Source: Parashewanella spongiae (GTDB taxonomy: Bacteria > Pseudomonadota > Gammaproteobacteria > Enterobacterales > Shewanellaceae). Taken from it: a DNA stretch of 64,000 nucleotides. Each line of letters starts with the position of its first letter. The stretch's first letter is position 1. Shown here in pieces: positions 28,166 through 38,463 of the stretch. The stretch lies in NCBI RefSeq assembly GCF_004358345.1, contig NZ_CP037952.1, positions 5,215,457-5,279,456 on the forward strand, in the 5' to 3' direction. A program made the translations under genes and the position numbers. The notes under the pieces are model-generated. The model worked only from the letters and a program-made list of their open reading frames with translations. It ran no database searches and was not told where the DNA came from.

Positions 28166-28358
28166 AGGAAGGTTGCGAAAGAAAGTATACCGATGAGTTC
28201 TCGTCACTCCAGCGCAGGCTGGCAACGAAGTAACGACAGTTTTGTATGTCGATAATAACCAAACCTCACAAACTCTGCCTTGCATAAAATAACCAATTTA
28301 TCGCTGCAAAAATAATCACGAAAGATCAACAGACCCTAGTGCCTTTGCTTTTTTGTAT
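28166..28358 (-). repeat. Chimeric repeat: family F carrying the right part of MITE A (A3)
   Basis: Reading 28166-28251 gives family F in reverse up to the hairpin module. From there to 28336 the text is the right part of family A, ending GATCAACAGACCC. Family F resumes with TAGTGCCTTTGC. The TA at the exit is the expected MITE A target. This looks like a MITE A insertion into an F copy, followed by recombination between their shared hairpin modules. The rest of 27851-28477 holds only a short hairpin (28379-28396). Confidence 0.65.
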
Positions 28359-28477
28359 ACAAAGTCAATGTCGCTAGGCTCCTGCCTTCGCAGGAGCGAC
28401 GATAATTGGCTCTAGATTTATCTTAACTAACCAGCATTACGCATTCACGGGCTTTTGCTTTACTTTGGTTACTACGA

Positions 28478-31400
28478 CTACTCATGAACTTCTGACTTAT
28501 GCTCTTGGGCTATATATGAGTAAATTACTGGCAATACAAACAAGGTAAAGAAAGTGCCTATCAGCATACCAGCCACCAAAATTAAACCAATACTGTTACG
28601 TGCTGCCGCACCTGCTCCGGTCACAAGTACCAGTGGGAAATGGCCCAATACCGTTGCCGCCGTAGTCATCAGTACTGGTCGTAAACGCGCCCCAGCCGCT
28701 TCAATCACAGCGTCCGAACGGCTTTTACCTTCCATTTGTAAGTGTCGTGCAAATTCAACAATCAAAATACCATTTTTCGCCACCAGCCCCACTAAAGTAA
28801 TCAAACCAATCTGTGAGTATATGTTGATGGTAGTAAAGTTAGTGAATGACAGTAATAGTGCGCCAGACAAAGCCAGCGGCACTGACCCCAACAACACCAC
28901 TAATGGATCTCTAAAGCTGTTGAACTGAATCGCCAACACAAAGAATACAAACACTAATGCTACACCTAACACGCCGACTAAAGTGTTACCTTCGCTGCGG
29001 ATCTGACGAGATTCACCGACATAATCGATACTGTAACTTGCTGGTAAAATTTGGGCCGCAGCTTTTTCTAATGACGCTAATGCTTGCTCTTTGGTACTTC
29101 CGCCATTAATACCACCGTAAATCCTAAATGAATTACGTTGGCCAAACTTCGTCAGTTTACGTGGCGCCGCTTTCGAGCTTACCGTAGCAATACTCGATAA
29201 AGGTATTAAATCGCCACTTGGCGTGGTCAATTGCAGCTGTAAAATACCTTGTTGATCATTACGAAAACGCTCTTCAACCTGCGGGATAACTTTATATGCT
29301 TTACCGTCTAAGTTGAATCGATTGACGTAATTGTCTGACAACAAGAAAGACAGCTGTTCATTTACATCACTGATGGTCATGTCTAAGTCAGCAATTTTAG
29401 CTTTATCAAACTGAAAACCAATTTGCGGTAAATCTACTTTTAAATCCGTATCAGCAAACAAAAAATTACCACTTTGGAACGCTGCATAAACCAATTGTTG
29501 CGCATAGCCGGCCATTTCTGGTTGTGGTACCGACGAGGTCACAACCATCTCAACATCAAATTGCCCTGAAGTAGGCAATGCTGCCGGTAAAATTGGAAAC
29601 GCGGTGACTTGTGGGAATTGGCTCAGTAAACCGAACAACTGCCCTTGTAATTGCTGAATGTTTTGTTGTCTTTCATCAACGGGCACAAAATTCAGCCCAC
29701 CAAATCCTGATGTACCAAACACCAAATGCCACATGCCCACACTGTTTGGAGTTTGTATTGCAGAAGCCACAATGGTCTTCATTTGTTCACTGGTGTACTC
29801 CAAGGTCGACTCTGGTGGTGTCTCAATGAACATTTGTACGCTCGATTGATCTTCCACTGGCGCGAGCTCTGACTTGGAGAACAAATAAAACGGAATGATC
29901 AACGACGTAATAAAAATAGCCAGCACAATCACTTGAGGACGAGATTGGAATACTCGCTGCAGCAATGCACGGTAAGCGGTCTCTAAACGAGTGAATTGAG
30001 CATTAATTTTACGAGTGATTTTCCCTTCTTTTCCCCCTTCAGGAGACACTTTAGCACTCATAATTGGTGACAAGGTTAAAGCCACTAGACCTGACATCAA
30101 TACCGCGGTAGCTAAAGTAAATACAAACTCTTTGAATAACACGCCCGTAAGGCCAGACAAGAAACCAATAGGCGCATAAACTGCCGCTAAGGTAATTGTC
30201 ATACCGATAATCGGAGTAAACAGCTGACGTGAGCTAAGCAGTGCGGCTTTGGGCCCACTCATACCATTTCGCATGTGCCTGGCGACATTTTCCACCACCA
30301 CAATCGCATCATCCACGACCAAACCAACTGATAATACAATCGCGAGTAAGGTCAACAGATTAAGCGAGAAGCCCATCATGGTCATTGCGGCAATTGCACC
30401 AAGGATTGAAATCGGAATCGTAATAAGTGGCACTAATGCCGTGCGGAAAGACCCCATCATCACCAAAATAACAATACCGACAAGTACAATCGTTTCAATC
30501 AAGGTCGTGAACACTTCTTTAATTGATTCGCGCATGTACTTGGTCGCGTCATAAGCGACTTTCAGCTTTAAATCTTTTGGCAATGCCTTGTTTATTGTCT
30601 CTAGACGTTCATACAATTTATCCCCAATGGCGATTTCATTGGCACCGGGCTGAGTGAAAATAGATACATAAACCGAATTTGTTAAGTTATACCCTGCTTC
30701 AGCGGCGGCTTGTTCAGATCCTAATTCTACTCGCGATATATCCGATAACTTGATGCTTCGATCGCCTACTTCTTTAATGGTGATTTGTTCAAAACTGGCT
30801 TTATCTTTTAATAACGTATTCGCCACTAAGTCAATACGCTGAGCAGGGTTTCTTGTACGTCCAATGGTCGCTGCTACGTTGTTTCGGGCTAAGGCTTGCT
30901 GAATATCATTACTGCTGACATTAAGCTCCGCCATTTTAGTGGGGTTGAGCCAAATGCGCATAGCGGGCGAGCGACCACCTTCTAGTCCAACCCTTTGCAC
31001 GTCGGGAAGCGCATTCAGCAATGGGTTCACTTGACGTACAAGGTAGTCACTCAATTCAGCACGGCTGAATTCTTTGGTATCGGCGTATAAATAAAAGGAA
31101 GCAAATGGACGGTCAGCACGAGTCACTGTCACACTGGGATCTTGCGATTGTGATGGCAACTCAAACCGAATTTGGCTTAACCGAGTATTAATTTCGGCCA
31201 GCGCCTTTGTACTGTCAGCATTTAATTCGAGCTGAACAGTAACTTTGCTTGCGCCAGATGTGGATTCTGAGCTGATATAATCCACACCAGAAATGGTCGC
31301 GGCGGCTTTTTCAATTGGATCTGTGACAAACCCTTGGATTTCTTCCGCTGAAGCACCAACATATACCGTATCAATGATTAACGAAGAACTTTCAATTTGC

Positions 31401-31534
31401 GGGTATTGCAGCACCGGTAATTTCATGGCCGAAATGCTGCCAATAATCACTAAAGTCAATGATAAAATAACCGCTAAAATAGGCCGATTCACGAAAATAT
31501 CAGTGATCCGTGAGGTAAACTTAGAATCTGACAT
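28478..31534 (-). CDS. RND multidrug efflux permease
   Basis: This is a full-length (1018-residue) HAE1/AcrB-type inner-membrane proton antiporter with 12 membrane segments and two large periplasmic loops. The proton-relay aspartates in the fourth segment (VGLVVDDAIVVVENV) are present. It pumps hydrophobic compounds such as drugs, dyes or detergents together with the adaptor encoded immediately upstream, and it needs a TolC-like channel encoded elsewhere. Only two bases separate it from the adaptor gene. Confidence 0.93.
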   Translation of the reverse strand: MSDSKFTSRITDIFVNRPILAVILSLTLVIIGSISAMKLPVLQYPQIESSSLIIDTVYVGASAEEIQGFVTDPIEKAAATISGVDYISSESTSGASKVTVQLELNADSTKALAEINTRLSQIRFELPSQSQDPSVTVTRADRPFASFYLYADTKEFSRAELSDYLVRQVNPLLNALPDVQRVGLEGGRSPAMRIWLNPTKMAELNVSSNDIQQALARNNVAATIGRTRNPAQRIDLVANTLLKDKASFEQITIKEVGDRSIKLSDISRVELGSEQAAAEAGYNLTNSVYVSIFTQPGANEIAIGDKLYERLETINKALPKDLKLKVAYDATKYMRESIKEVFTTLIETIVLVGIVILVMMGSFRTALVPLITIPISILGAIAAMTMMGFSLNLLTLLAIVLSVGLVVDDAIVVVENVARHMRNGMSGPKAALLSSRQLFTPIIGMTITLAAVYAPIGFLSGLTGVLFKEFVFTLATAVLMSGLVALTLSPIMSAKVSPEGGKEGKITRKINAQFTRLETAYRALLQRVFQSRPQVIVLAIFITSLIIPFYLFSKSELAPVEDQSSVQMFIETPPESTLEYTSEQMKTIVASAIQTPNSVGMWHLVFGTSGFGGLNFVPVDERQQNIQQLQGQLFGLLSQFPQVTAFPILPAALPTSGQFDVEMVVTSSVPQPEMAGYAQQLVYAAFQSGNFLFADTDLKVDLPQIGFQFDKAKIADLDMTISDVNEQLSFLLSDNYVNRFNLDGKAYKVIPQVEERFRNDQQGILQLQLTTPSGDLIPLSSIATVSSKAAPRKLTKFGQRNSFRIYGGINGGSTKEQALASLEKAAAQILPASYSIDYVGESRQIRSEGNTLVGVLGVALVFVFFVLAIQFNSFRDPLVVLLGSVPLALSGALLLSFTNFTTINIYSQIGLITLVGLVAKNGILIVEFARHLQMEGKSRSDAVIEAAGARLRPVLMTTAATVLGHFPLVLVTGAGAAARNSIGLILVAGMLIGTFFTLFVLPVIYSYIAQEHKSEVHE

Positions 31535-31536
31535 GC

Positions 31537-32658
31537 TTATCCCTTAACGTTAGCGTCTGCTTGCGTCACTTGAGTTTGACGAATATTAACCAGTTTATTG
31601 GGGTACAACTTAAATGCCCCGTTGGTGACCACTTGTTCACCTTCTTTTAAACCTGATTGAATAAAACTGTCTGTCGCATTCTCTTGAAACAAGGTAATGT
31701 CACGACGTTGCACTCGATATTGACCTGCTTTTCCAGCCTCTGGAACTAAAACATACACATATCGTGTGCCTTGTTGTCTCAATACCGCTTGCTTAGGAAG
31801 CTCAATCATAGGCACAGCGTGGCCTTGCTTAATAACAACTTCAATAAACTCACCAGGGGTTAAGTTTGCTTTGGTATCTAAAACTAATTTTGCTCTGTGT
31901 TTCAAACTTCGAGAGCGTGATTCAATGATAGGCTCTTTAGCGATAACCTCGGCGTACAATGGCTGGACTTGGCCATTTATCGCCAATTGAAGCGTATCGT
32001 CACTGAGTAAACGAGCTTGAGTTTGCGACAAATTGACGTCAATCCATACGTGACCACGATTTGCGACTAAGCTAGTAATTTCACTGTTTGTCGCGAGGTA
32101 TTCCCCAACCGATAAATTGTGCAGCCCTAGCACACCATCAAACGGGGCTTTAACGGTCTTTTTACTAATAATTGCTTTTATCCGATCCACTTCGGCTTGA
32201 TTGATTTTGATGTCTGCGATTTTTTGATCTAATTCATTCACAGAAGCCAATTGCTGCTTACTTAGGGCTTTGGTTCGTTTCAACTCAGCTCTGGCTAAGT
32301 CAACTCGTGCTTGCGCCGTTTTTAAGCTGGCTTGTTCTTCACTGATGTCCAGTTGCAGTAACAGTTCACCTTTTTTGACTGTTTTGCCGTTTTCTAGATT
32401 CATCACGATGACTTTGCCTGCAAGCTCACTAGTGAGCATGACAGCATCTGGTGCAACGACTTCGGCAGGGACTTTTATTAATTCTTTATAATCAACAAAC
32501 TTCGCCATCATGGCATCAACGGGCTCAGGAAACTCTGGCTGAACTTGCGCCGACATAGCCTCAATTTCAGACGATTTATAGTGGTACAAACCGTAACTCA
32601 TCGCTGCAATTGCGACTAAAGTTAAACTCCAATTACGAAGCGACTTTACATTGGACAT
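31537..32658 (-). CDS. RND efflux periplasmic adaptor
   Basis: The 373-residue membrane-fusion protein has one N-terminal membrane anchor (about 8-25), a lipoyl/barrel-sandwich half (LTSELAGKVIVMNLENGKTV), a coiled-coil hairpin (about 105-165), and the second lipoyl half (KAPFDGVLGL). It bridges the RND pump to an outer-membrane channel. It precedes the pump gene and follows the TetR gene by 86 bp, which supports a regulated efflux operon. Confidence 0.93.
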   Translation of the reverse strand: MSNVKSLRNWSLTLVAIAAMSYGLYHYKSSEIEAMSAQVQPEFPEPVDAMMAKFVDYKELIKVPAEVVAPDAVMLTSELAGKVIVMNLENGKTVKKGELLLQLDISEEQASLKTAQARVDLARAELKRTKALSKQQLASVNELDQKIADIKINQAEVDRIKAIISKKTVKAPFDGVLGLHNLSVGEYLATNSEITSLVANRGHVWIDVNLSQTQARLLSDDTLQLAINGQVQPLYAEVIAKEPIIESRSRSLKHRAKLVLDTKANLTPGEFIEVVIKQGHAVPMIELPKQAVLRQQGTRYVYVLVPEAGKAGQYRVQRRDITLFQENATDSFIQSGLKEGEQVVTNGAFKLYPNKLVNIRQTQVTQADANVKG

Positions 32659-32744
32659 AACACGTTCCTTTTCATACAGCCGAACACGTTCGACCTCAAT
32701 ACTAATAATAATTTTTTCATTGATTCAGTAAGCATGGTAATGAA

Positions 32745-33464
32745 TTAACATAATCCGAGCTTACTGAGAGATATTTTCGTTTCTTCAATTGCTGATTCAG
32801 TTAACGGATACTTCCAAGGGTAGGCATTTAAATAATGCATCATGGCTTTGATACTATGCTCGCTCAGTTGACAAATTACACTTTCTTTACCCAATTGGCA
32901 GTGCTCGTTCATAAAACCTTGGTGATTACGAATTTGTTTGAAGCCCATCGACATCGCCCAATTTCCTACACTCAATTCTTGGATTTCTGTCTCATCCTCA
33001 CCTAAATATTCTCCAGACTCGAAACACTCACGGGTTTTACTTTGACAAAGACTTTCCATTTTGTCTTCAAACGCTAACATCTGAGTTTTCCACCTTGATG
33101 ATGAGCGCCTAAGCACAGGTTCGCTGGTGGCTAAAATTTCTAAATCGAGATCAAATGAGTATTTTTGCGATTTTTCAGGTACCAACAACATGAACGACAT
33201 CATTTTTTGGGGCATGGTCAGTGGTTGCTGATATATTTGTGTCGCCACACCATGAAAATGCTCAAACATGTCACAAGCCAGTGCCATGATCACATCTTCT
33301 TTGGTTTGGACATATTTATAAAGCGAACCCACTGATAAGCCTGCTTCTTTGGCTATTGCCGTCATTTTAAAATCCAATAAAGAGCTTTTTTCGATGACGC
33401 TAACTGCAGCCCGATTGATCATCTCAGCTTGCTGTTCAAGGGAGTATTTAGGGGCTGGACACAT
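32745..33464 (-). CDS. TetR-family regulator of the efflux operon
   Basis: A TetR helix-turn-helix lies at about residues 15-60 (MTAIAKEAGLSVGSLYKYVQTKEDVI), followed by a ligand-binding helical domain. It probably represses the adaptor-pump operon and itself. The open frame continues to 33554, but the ATG at 33464 is chosen because the upstream part would translate a 39-bp palindromic operator (33467-33505), which is not protein-like. That operator abuts the start codon, so autoregulation is likely. Confidence 0.85.
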   Translation of the reverse strand: MCPAPKYSLEQQAEMINRAAVSVIEKSSLLDFKMTAIAKEAGLSVGSLYKYVQTKEDVIMALACDMFEHFHGVATQIYQQPLTMPQKMMSFMLLVPEKSQKYSFDLDLEILATSEPVLRRSSSRWKTQMLAFEDKMESLCQSKTRECFESGEYLGEDETEIQELSVGNWAMSMGFKQIRNHQGFMNEHCQLGKESVICQLSEHSIKAMMHYLNAYPWKYPLTESAIEETKISLSKLGLC

Positions 33465-33466
33465 AA

Positions 33467-33505
33467 CCACAATCTCATTCGAATGATATTCGAATGAGAT
33501 TGTGG
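33467..33505. promoter_or_regulatory. 39-bp perfect palindrome, likely TetR operator
   Basis: The arms are CCACAATCTCATTCGAAT and its exact complement around GAT, two bases from the TetR start codon. Each arm ends in the self-complementary ATTCGAAT, so two dimers could bind. Confidence 0.75.
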
Positions 33506-33622
33506 TGGCTACAAAGGTGAATTGCAAGAGCAAATTATTGTAATTATCAAACAATAATTAGAACTGTTGCCTTGAGCACTTATTTAATTTCGAACTTTAT
33601 CCAAAACACCGATTCTAATTAA

Positions 33623-33855
33623 CCTAAAAACATCAGTTGACTGCGTTCTCAAGCGTAGAAAAAATGGCTAATAGTAAGGCGTAGCTTGCAGCAAACAGTT
33701 ATTTTACTTGCAAAAGTTACAACGCAGATAATAGTCTTTTTAGCAAGCTTGTGAGCGTAGAGCACTTCACTCATTGGGTGAAAGCCATTATGATAAAGTC
33801 ATCTTATTGCTCAAACAGTTACTCATATACTCAGCGTTCAGCTGATGTTTTTAGG
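33623..33855 (-). mobile_element. MITE family C, copy C3
   Basis: This 233-bp element is in the opposite orientation to the other C copies and has perfect ATTAA duplications (33618-33622 and 33856-33860). It occupies most of the gap between the TetR gene and the lipoprotein gene. Confidence 0.88.
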
Positions 33856-33938
33856 ATTAACACTCCTATTCCTGCATTTGATTTCTTTTGGGGCTCAAAT
33901 GCACTTGTTGTACATAACTATTAAGAGGTAAGTTGATC

Positions 33939-34649
33939 ATGAAGTTCTGCCAAAATTTACAATATTCTTTTATTTTTTTGTTACTCGCAATGACTGCAGC
34001 ATGTAGTTCAAAGCCTGACTTTTCAAAAGTTGAAAATGGTTTTTTACCTAATTATCAAAACCTCACTGAGATTAAAAATGATAATGATGTGACTCAGTAT
34101 TACTGGGCTTCTCATAAGTTAAATCGTGTTTTTAAGCCTATTGAGCCTGAAAATATCTACATCAACCCAGTGATTTACTATCCAAAGCTGGCTATGCACA
34201 GCCAAATCACTCAGGAAAATGCTGATAAAATCAAAGCCTTTATTGACCAAAAAATTAACATGACGGTGAGCCGTTACTTTCCTGTCACAGATACTATTGA
34301 TGAGCGAACTTTTGTACTGAGTCCCGCTATTACTCAAATCATCATATCTCCTGAAGGCATCTCGCCTTTAGAAGTTCTCCCTGTTGGTGCAGCAATTGGC
34401 ACATTAAAATATTTAACTGGGATCCGTGATGAAGATGTTGAAATACGGTTTGAGACCAAAGTCACCTTAGCCAATACCAATACATTACTCGCCACAACAG
34501 TTTTTAATGACGAAGCTGAGCAACTAGAAAATGATACCGAGCAATTATCCAACACTCATACCATGACTATCATTGACAGTTGGATGAAGCAGCTTGATAG
34601 CCAACTATCCAACTACAAAGCGCTCATTGACAAGCGCCACCAACAATAG
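33939..34649 (+). CDS. DUF3313-type lipoprotein
   Basis: A lipoprotein signal ends in AMTAACSSK (Cys near residue 23). The body resembles the DUF3313 family of small outer-membrane lipoproteins of unknown role (YYWASHKLNRVFKPIEPENIYINPV). A TTG at 33933 is in frame, but I take the ATG at 33939; GAGG lies just upstream of both. It is a single gene, 78 bp from MITE C3. Confidence 0.7.
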   Translation: MKFCQNLQYSFIFLLLAMTAACSSKPDFSKVENGFLPNYQNLTEIKNDNDVTQYYWASHKLNRVFKPIEPENIYINPVIYYPKLAMHSQITQENADKIKAFIDQKINMTVSRYFPVTDTIDERTFVLSPAITQIIISPEGISPLEVLPVGAAIGTLKYLTGIRDEDVEIRFETKVTLANTNTLLATTVFNDEAEQLENDTEQLSNTHTMTIIDSWMKQLDSQLSNYKALIDKRHQQ

Positions 34650-34742
34650 GTTTTAAGCAAACTCCTTGTGGGTGCCAAGTTTGTCTATCTGGATATATCT
34701 AGATATGGTGCCCTAACACTTCGATTTGTTGAGGGGCAATTA

Positions 34743-35078
34743 TCATCGATATTTACGTAATTCGTCACTGTTATCTTTTTGCTCAGGCGCTTCAACAGTA
34801 AAGAGGTGATCCATAAAGTGACTCACCAATAGTGTCATTCCGGCTAAAATAGCACCAATGATACTTAGAGTACGATATTCCTCCCAGCTGTAACCCAAAA
34901 CAGCAAGCGCAACGACAAGGTAAAAACTGATCATTTTTACTTTTGCTACTCGGGCACTTTTGCCAAGCCACGCTTCACAATGATAACAACGAATTTGCGC
35001 TGCCAATCCTTCACCGCGATGTTGCTCCACTTTGGTGACTCGAATACTTTTACTGCAATGTGAACACACTAAACTCAT
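34743..35078 (-). CDS. Small zinc-ribbon membrane protein
   Basis: Residues 1-35 hold two Cys pairs (CSHC and CYHC) that form a likely zinc ribbon, followed by two membrane segments (about 48-66 and 71-90). The 111-residue protein has no named function. It starts three bases after the ygiQ stop, so it is co-transcribed with that gene. Confidence 0.65.
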   Translation of the reverse strand: MSLVCSHCSKSIRVTKVEQHRGEGLAAQIRCYHCEAWLGKSARVAKVKMISFYLVVALAVLGYSWEEYRTLSIIGAILAGMTLLVSHFMDHLFTVEAPEQKDNSDELRKYR

Positions 35079-35081
35079 GAT

Positions 35082-37349
35082 CTATCTCGCTGTTGCACGT
35101 TGACTGGAGGCTTTACTGGCTTTAGTACCAAACTTAGGTTTAGGCCCACGGCCGCTACCCTTCCCGCCTTTTGAGGCTCCAGCAGTGCCACCACTTTTGC
35201 CACCACTCGACTTTCTATCACTAAACTGGTTATCGCTAAACCGAGTTAAGCCTTGCTTACCTTTTTCAGCTTTTTGCCCACGCTGATTTTTAATCGCATT
35301 ACGTTCATGTCGTCCTTCAGCTGGCACTAGCTGATGCGGACTATTACCGATTAAATCTTCACGCCCCATATTGATTAAAGCTTCACGGATCAGCGGCCAA
35401 CCTGCTGGATCATGATACCGTAATAAGGCTTTATGCAACTTACGCTGACGACCTTTTTTGGGCACAGACACGATTTCACTGTCTTTCTTAATGTTTTTGA
35501 GTGAATTCAACTCAGTGTGATAAATCGTAGTGGCGTTTGCCATCGGTGATGGATAAAAATTCTGCACTTGATCCAGCTTGAATTTACGCTGTTTTAACCA
35601 TAAGGCTAAATTCAACATATCTTCATCATTGGTTCCCGGATGCGCTGAAATAAAGTACGGAATAAGGTATTGCTCTTTACCCGCTTGTTTGGAGTATTTA
35701 TCAAACAGTTCTTTAAACTTGTCATAAGTGCCCATACCCGGTTTCATCATCTTAGATAATGGCCCCTCTTCGGTATGTTCTGGCGCAATTTTGAGGTAAC
35801 CACCCACATGATGCTGGGCCAATTCTTTTACGTATCTAGGATCTTCTGTCGCCAAGTCATAACGTACACCCGATGCAATCATCACCTTTTTGATACCCGG
35901 AATGTTGCGCGCTGCACGGTAAAGATCAATGGTGTGTTTGTGATCTGTGTTCAAGTGCCCACAAATTGATGGAAACACGCAAGATAATCGACGACAAGTG
36001 GTTTCAGCTTTCTCGCTGGAGCAGCCTAAACGATACATGTTGGCAGTAGGCCCGCCTAAGTCAGAGATCACCCCAGTAAAACCAGGCACCTTCTCTTGAA
36101 TGTCTTTAATTTCTTTGACAATGGATGCTTGGGAGCGACTTTGAATGATCCGTCCTTCGTGCTCAGTAATGGAGCAAAATGAGCAACCGCCAAAACAACC
36201 ACGCATGATATTAATGGAGGTTTTTATCATGTCATAAGCAGGGATTTTCGCTTTCCCATAAACAGGATGTGGAACCCGCTTATAAGGCAAATCAAATACT
36301 GCATCCATCTCGTCAGTATTGAGCGGCCATGCTGGAGGGTTAACCCACACACCGCGATCACCATGAGGCTGAAATAATGCTCGACCACAGCCGGGATTTT
36401 GCTCTTGATGCAAAATACGTGAGGCATGTGCATACAAAAATTTATCTTCTGAGACTTTTTTGAAACTAGGGAGCAGTACGTAGGTTTTTTCCCAAGGTTT
36501 AGGTCGTGACGGCTGCACGGTTATCGCTTTAGGCGCATCATTATCAAATATTTTTTTGTCTGTCGGCCCTGAAAGTTTTTCACAACCGACATCGTCAGCA
36601 CCGTATGGATTGGGGATAGGATCAATTTTATTTAGCTTATCAAATTCCCGAGAATCCATGCCCTTCCATTCCGGTAATGCTTCTTTGCGGATCACCGCTG
36701 TGCCACGAATATCTTGCATTTGCGCAACAGTTTGTCCTGCTGCAAATCGATGTGCGACTTCAGCAAGAGGGCGCTCGGCATTGCCATAAATAAGAATGTC
36801 AGCTTTCGCGTTAAAAATCACACTTTGACGAACCTTGTCTGACCAATAATCATAATGTGCAATTCGGCGTAAGCTGGCTTCGATGCCGCCAATCACAACA
36901 GGTACATCTTTGTAAGCTTCTTTACAACGCTGTGTATATACCGTTACCGCACGATCTGGCCGTTTACCGCCTTCATCGTTCGGCGTGTACGCATCGTCGG
37001 TACGAATTCGTCGATCCGCCGTATAGCGATTGATCATCGAATCCATATTTCCAGCGGTCACCCCAAAAAATAAGTTGGGTTTACCCAGCTTCATAAAGCC
37101 GTCTTTGCTTTTCCAGTCAGGCTGTGAGATTACCCCTACTCGAAACCCTTGAGCTTCAAGCATTCGACCAATGACAGCCATTCCGAAACTTGGATGATCG
37201 ACGTAAGCATCCCCAGAGACAATAATAATGTCACAACTGTCCCAGCCGAGTTTATCCATTTCCTTTTTAGTCATTGGCAAAAATGGTGCAGTGCCAAAAC
37301 ACTCTGCCCAGTACTTTTTATAAGAAAATAATGTGGATTCGACTTGCAT
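35082..37349 (-). CDS. ygiQ: YgiQ-family radical SAM protein
   Basis: This large radical SAM protein (UPF0313) has a B12-binding-like N-terminal region and the iron-sulfur motif CFGGCSFCS near residue 385. The C-terminal tail is basic and glycine-rich. The reaction is unknown; RNA or cofactor modification has been suggested from the fold. The frame extends to 37379, but the ATG at 37349 ([14 protein letters not shown]) matches the usual start in relatives. It is the first gene of a two-gene unit with the zinc-ribbon protein. Confidence 0.9.
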   Translation of the reverse strand: MQVESTLFSYKKYWAECFGTAPFLPMTKKEMDKLGWDSCDIIIVSGDAYVDHPSFGMAVIGRMLEAQGFRVGVISQPDWKSKDGFMKLGKPNLFFGVTAGNMDSMINRYTADRRIRTDDAYTPNDEGGKRPDRAVTVYTQRCKEAYKDVPVVIGGIEASLRRIAHYDYWSDKVRQSVIFNAKADILIYGNAERPLAEVAHRFAAGQTVAQMQDIRGTAVIRKEALPEWKGMDSREFDKLNKIDPIPNPYGADDVGCEKLSGPTDKKIFDNDAPKAITVQPSRPKPWEKTYVLLPSFKKVSEDKFLYAHASRILHQEQNPGCGRALFQPHGDRGVWVNPPAWPLNTDEMDAVFDLPYKRVPHPVYGKAKIPAYDMIKTSINIMRGCFGGCSFCSITEHEGRIIQSRSQASIVKEIKDIQEKVPGFTGVISDLGGPTANMYRLGCSSEKAETTCRRLSCVFPSICGHLNTDHKHTIDLYRAARNIPGIKKVMIASGVRYDLATEDPRYVKELAQHHVGGYLKIAPEHTEEGPLSKMMKPGMGTYDKFKELFDKYSKQAGKEQYLIPYFISAHPGTNDEDMLNLALWLKQRKFKLDQVQNFYPSPMANATTIYHTELNSLKNIKKDSEIVSVPKKGRQRKLHKALLRYHDPAGWPLIREALINMGREDLIGNSPHQLVPAEGRHERNAIKNQRGQKAEKGKQGLTRFSDNQFSDRKSSGGKSGGTAGASKGGKGSGRGPKPKFGTKASKASSQRATAR

Positions 37350-37514
37350 GGATAACCTAACGCCTTGTGTAACATTCACCTTTTATAATGATGGTGATTG
37401 CGACACTGATTGTGATAATAACAAAGCTCAGTAGTATACCAGAAAGGTCAAGTATAGAGACAATGATAATAACTCACTCTTCAGAGTGTGAACTTTGGAC
37501 TCATTGCTGTTAGG

Positions 37515-37692
37515 GATCTAGCGATTTAGAAAGTACCAATCTTTGTCATACCCGCGAAGGCTGTTATCCAGTGACTTTTATAGAAAAAAGCAAAGGCACC
37601 AGACTACCGACATACAAACTGTCGTTACTTCGTTTCCAGCCTGCGTTGGAGTGACGAGAACTCATCGGTATACTTTCTTCCGCAACTTTCCT
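37515..37692 (+). repeat. Repeat family F, copy F2
   Basis: This is a 178-bp near-identical copy of 2802-2978. The hairpin module is at 37608-37624 with one base lost. It fills most of the gap between ygiQ and mogA. Confidence 0.75.
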
Positions 37693-37827
37693 TAGGTTTT
37701 GGCACTCAAAGCACCAAAGACTGCAACGTATTCAAGAAAGAAACAGCAGCCTCTGATGAGTAGATAAAAGACAAATATAAAATAAGATGAAACAAATAAC
37801 TCAAGGGTTTTAAAATTTACTCAATGG

Positions 37828-38361
37828 CTACTTGGCTTTCGGCCTAAACGGTTTAATTACTGAAGCATCACACTCTAAAAACGGACCATTCATTAAGTCA
37901 ATACAATAAGGAATGGCAGGAAAAACCGCATCTAAACATTCACGGATGGATTTTGGTTTACCCGGCAAGTTCACAATTAACGAGGTGCCACGTAATCCTG
38001 CCGTTTGACGAGATAGAATGGCTGTAGGCACAAATTTCAATGACTCAGCTCGCATTAACTCACCAAAACCCGGCATCATCCTATCGCACACGGCTTCCGT
38101 CGCTTCAGGCGTCACATCGCGCTTTGCAGGCCCAGTGCCACCTGTGGTGACCACTAAAGCGCAGTACTCATTATCCACCATATCCATTAAGGTCGCTTCA
38201 ATCATATCTTGCTCGTCTGGGATGACTTGATACACAGGCTCCCACTCAGACTTGAGGTAATCATTTAATGTATCGATAATGGCTTGGCCAGATAAATCTT
38301 CATATTCACCACGGCTGGCTCTATCACTTACGGTCACAATGCCAATTTTTGCTACAGACAT
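37828..38361 (-). CDS. mogA: Molybdopterin adenylyltransferase
   Basis: The 177-residue protein matches MogA: IGIVTVSDRASRGEYED at the start and TTGGTGPAKRDVTPEA as the molybdopterin-binding loop. It adenylates molybdopterin before molybdate insertion, in the cytoplasm. The length is slightly below that of E. coli Mog (195). It is transcribed alone. Confidence 0.92.
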   Translation of the reverse strand: MSVAKIGIVTVSDRASRGEYEDLSGQAIIDTLNDYLKSEWEPVYQVIPDEQDMIEATLMDMVDNEYCALVVTTGGTGPAKRDVTPEATEAVCDRMMPGFGELMRAESLKFVPTAILSRQTAGLRGTSLIVNLPGKPKSIRECLDAVFPAIPYCIDLMNGPFLECDASVIKPFRPKAK

Positions 38362-38463
38362 AATATTGTTAACCTACTGCTTTTATTCATTTGCTGTAGA
38401 ATAATCCTGTTTGTAGAAGTGTTGCAATATTTAGTTAAGCTGGTTTGATTTAAAACAAATTTG

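Noticed and set aside
30249-30554. 101-residue plus-strand frame within the RND pump gene
   Set aside because: It is an antisense shadow rich in Ile and Thr, caused by the codon use of membrane segments.
33465-33554. Thirty extra N-terminal residues for the TetR regulator
   Set aside because: They would encode the palindromic operator and do not look like TetR sequence.
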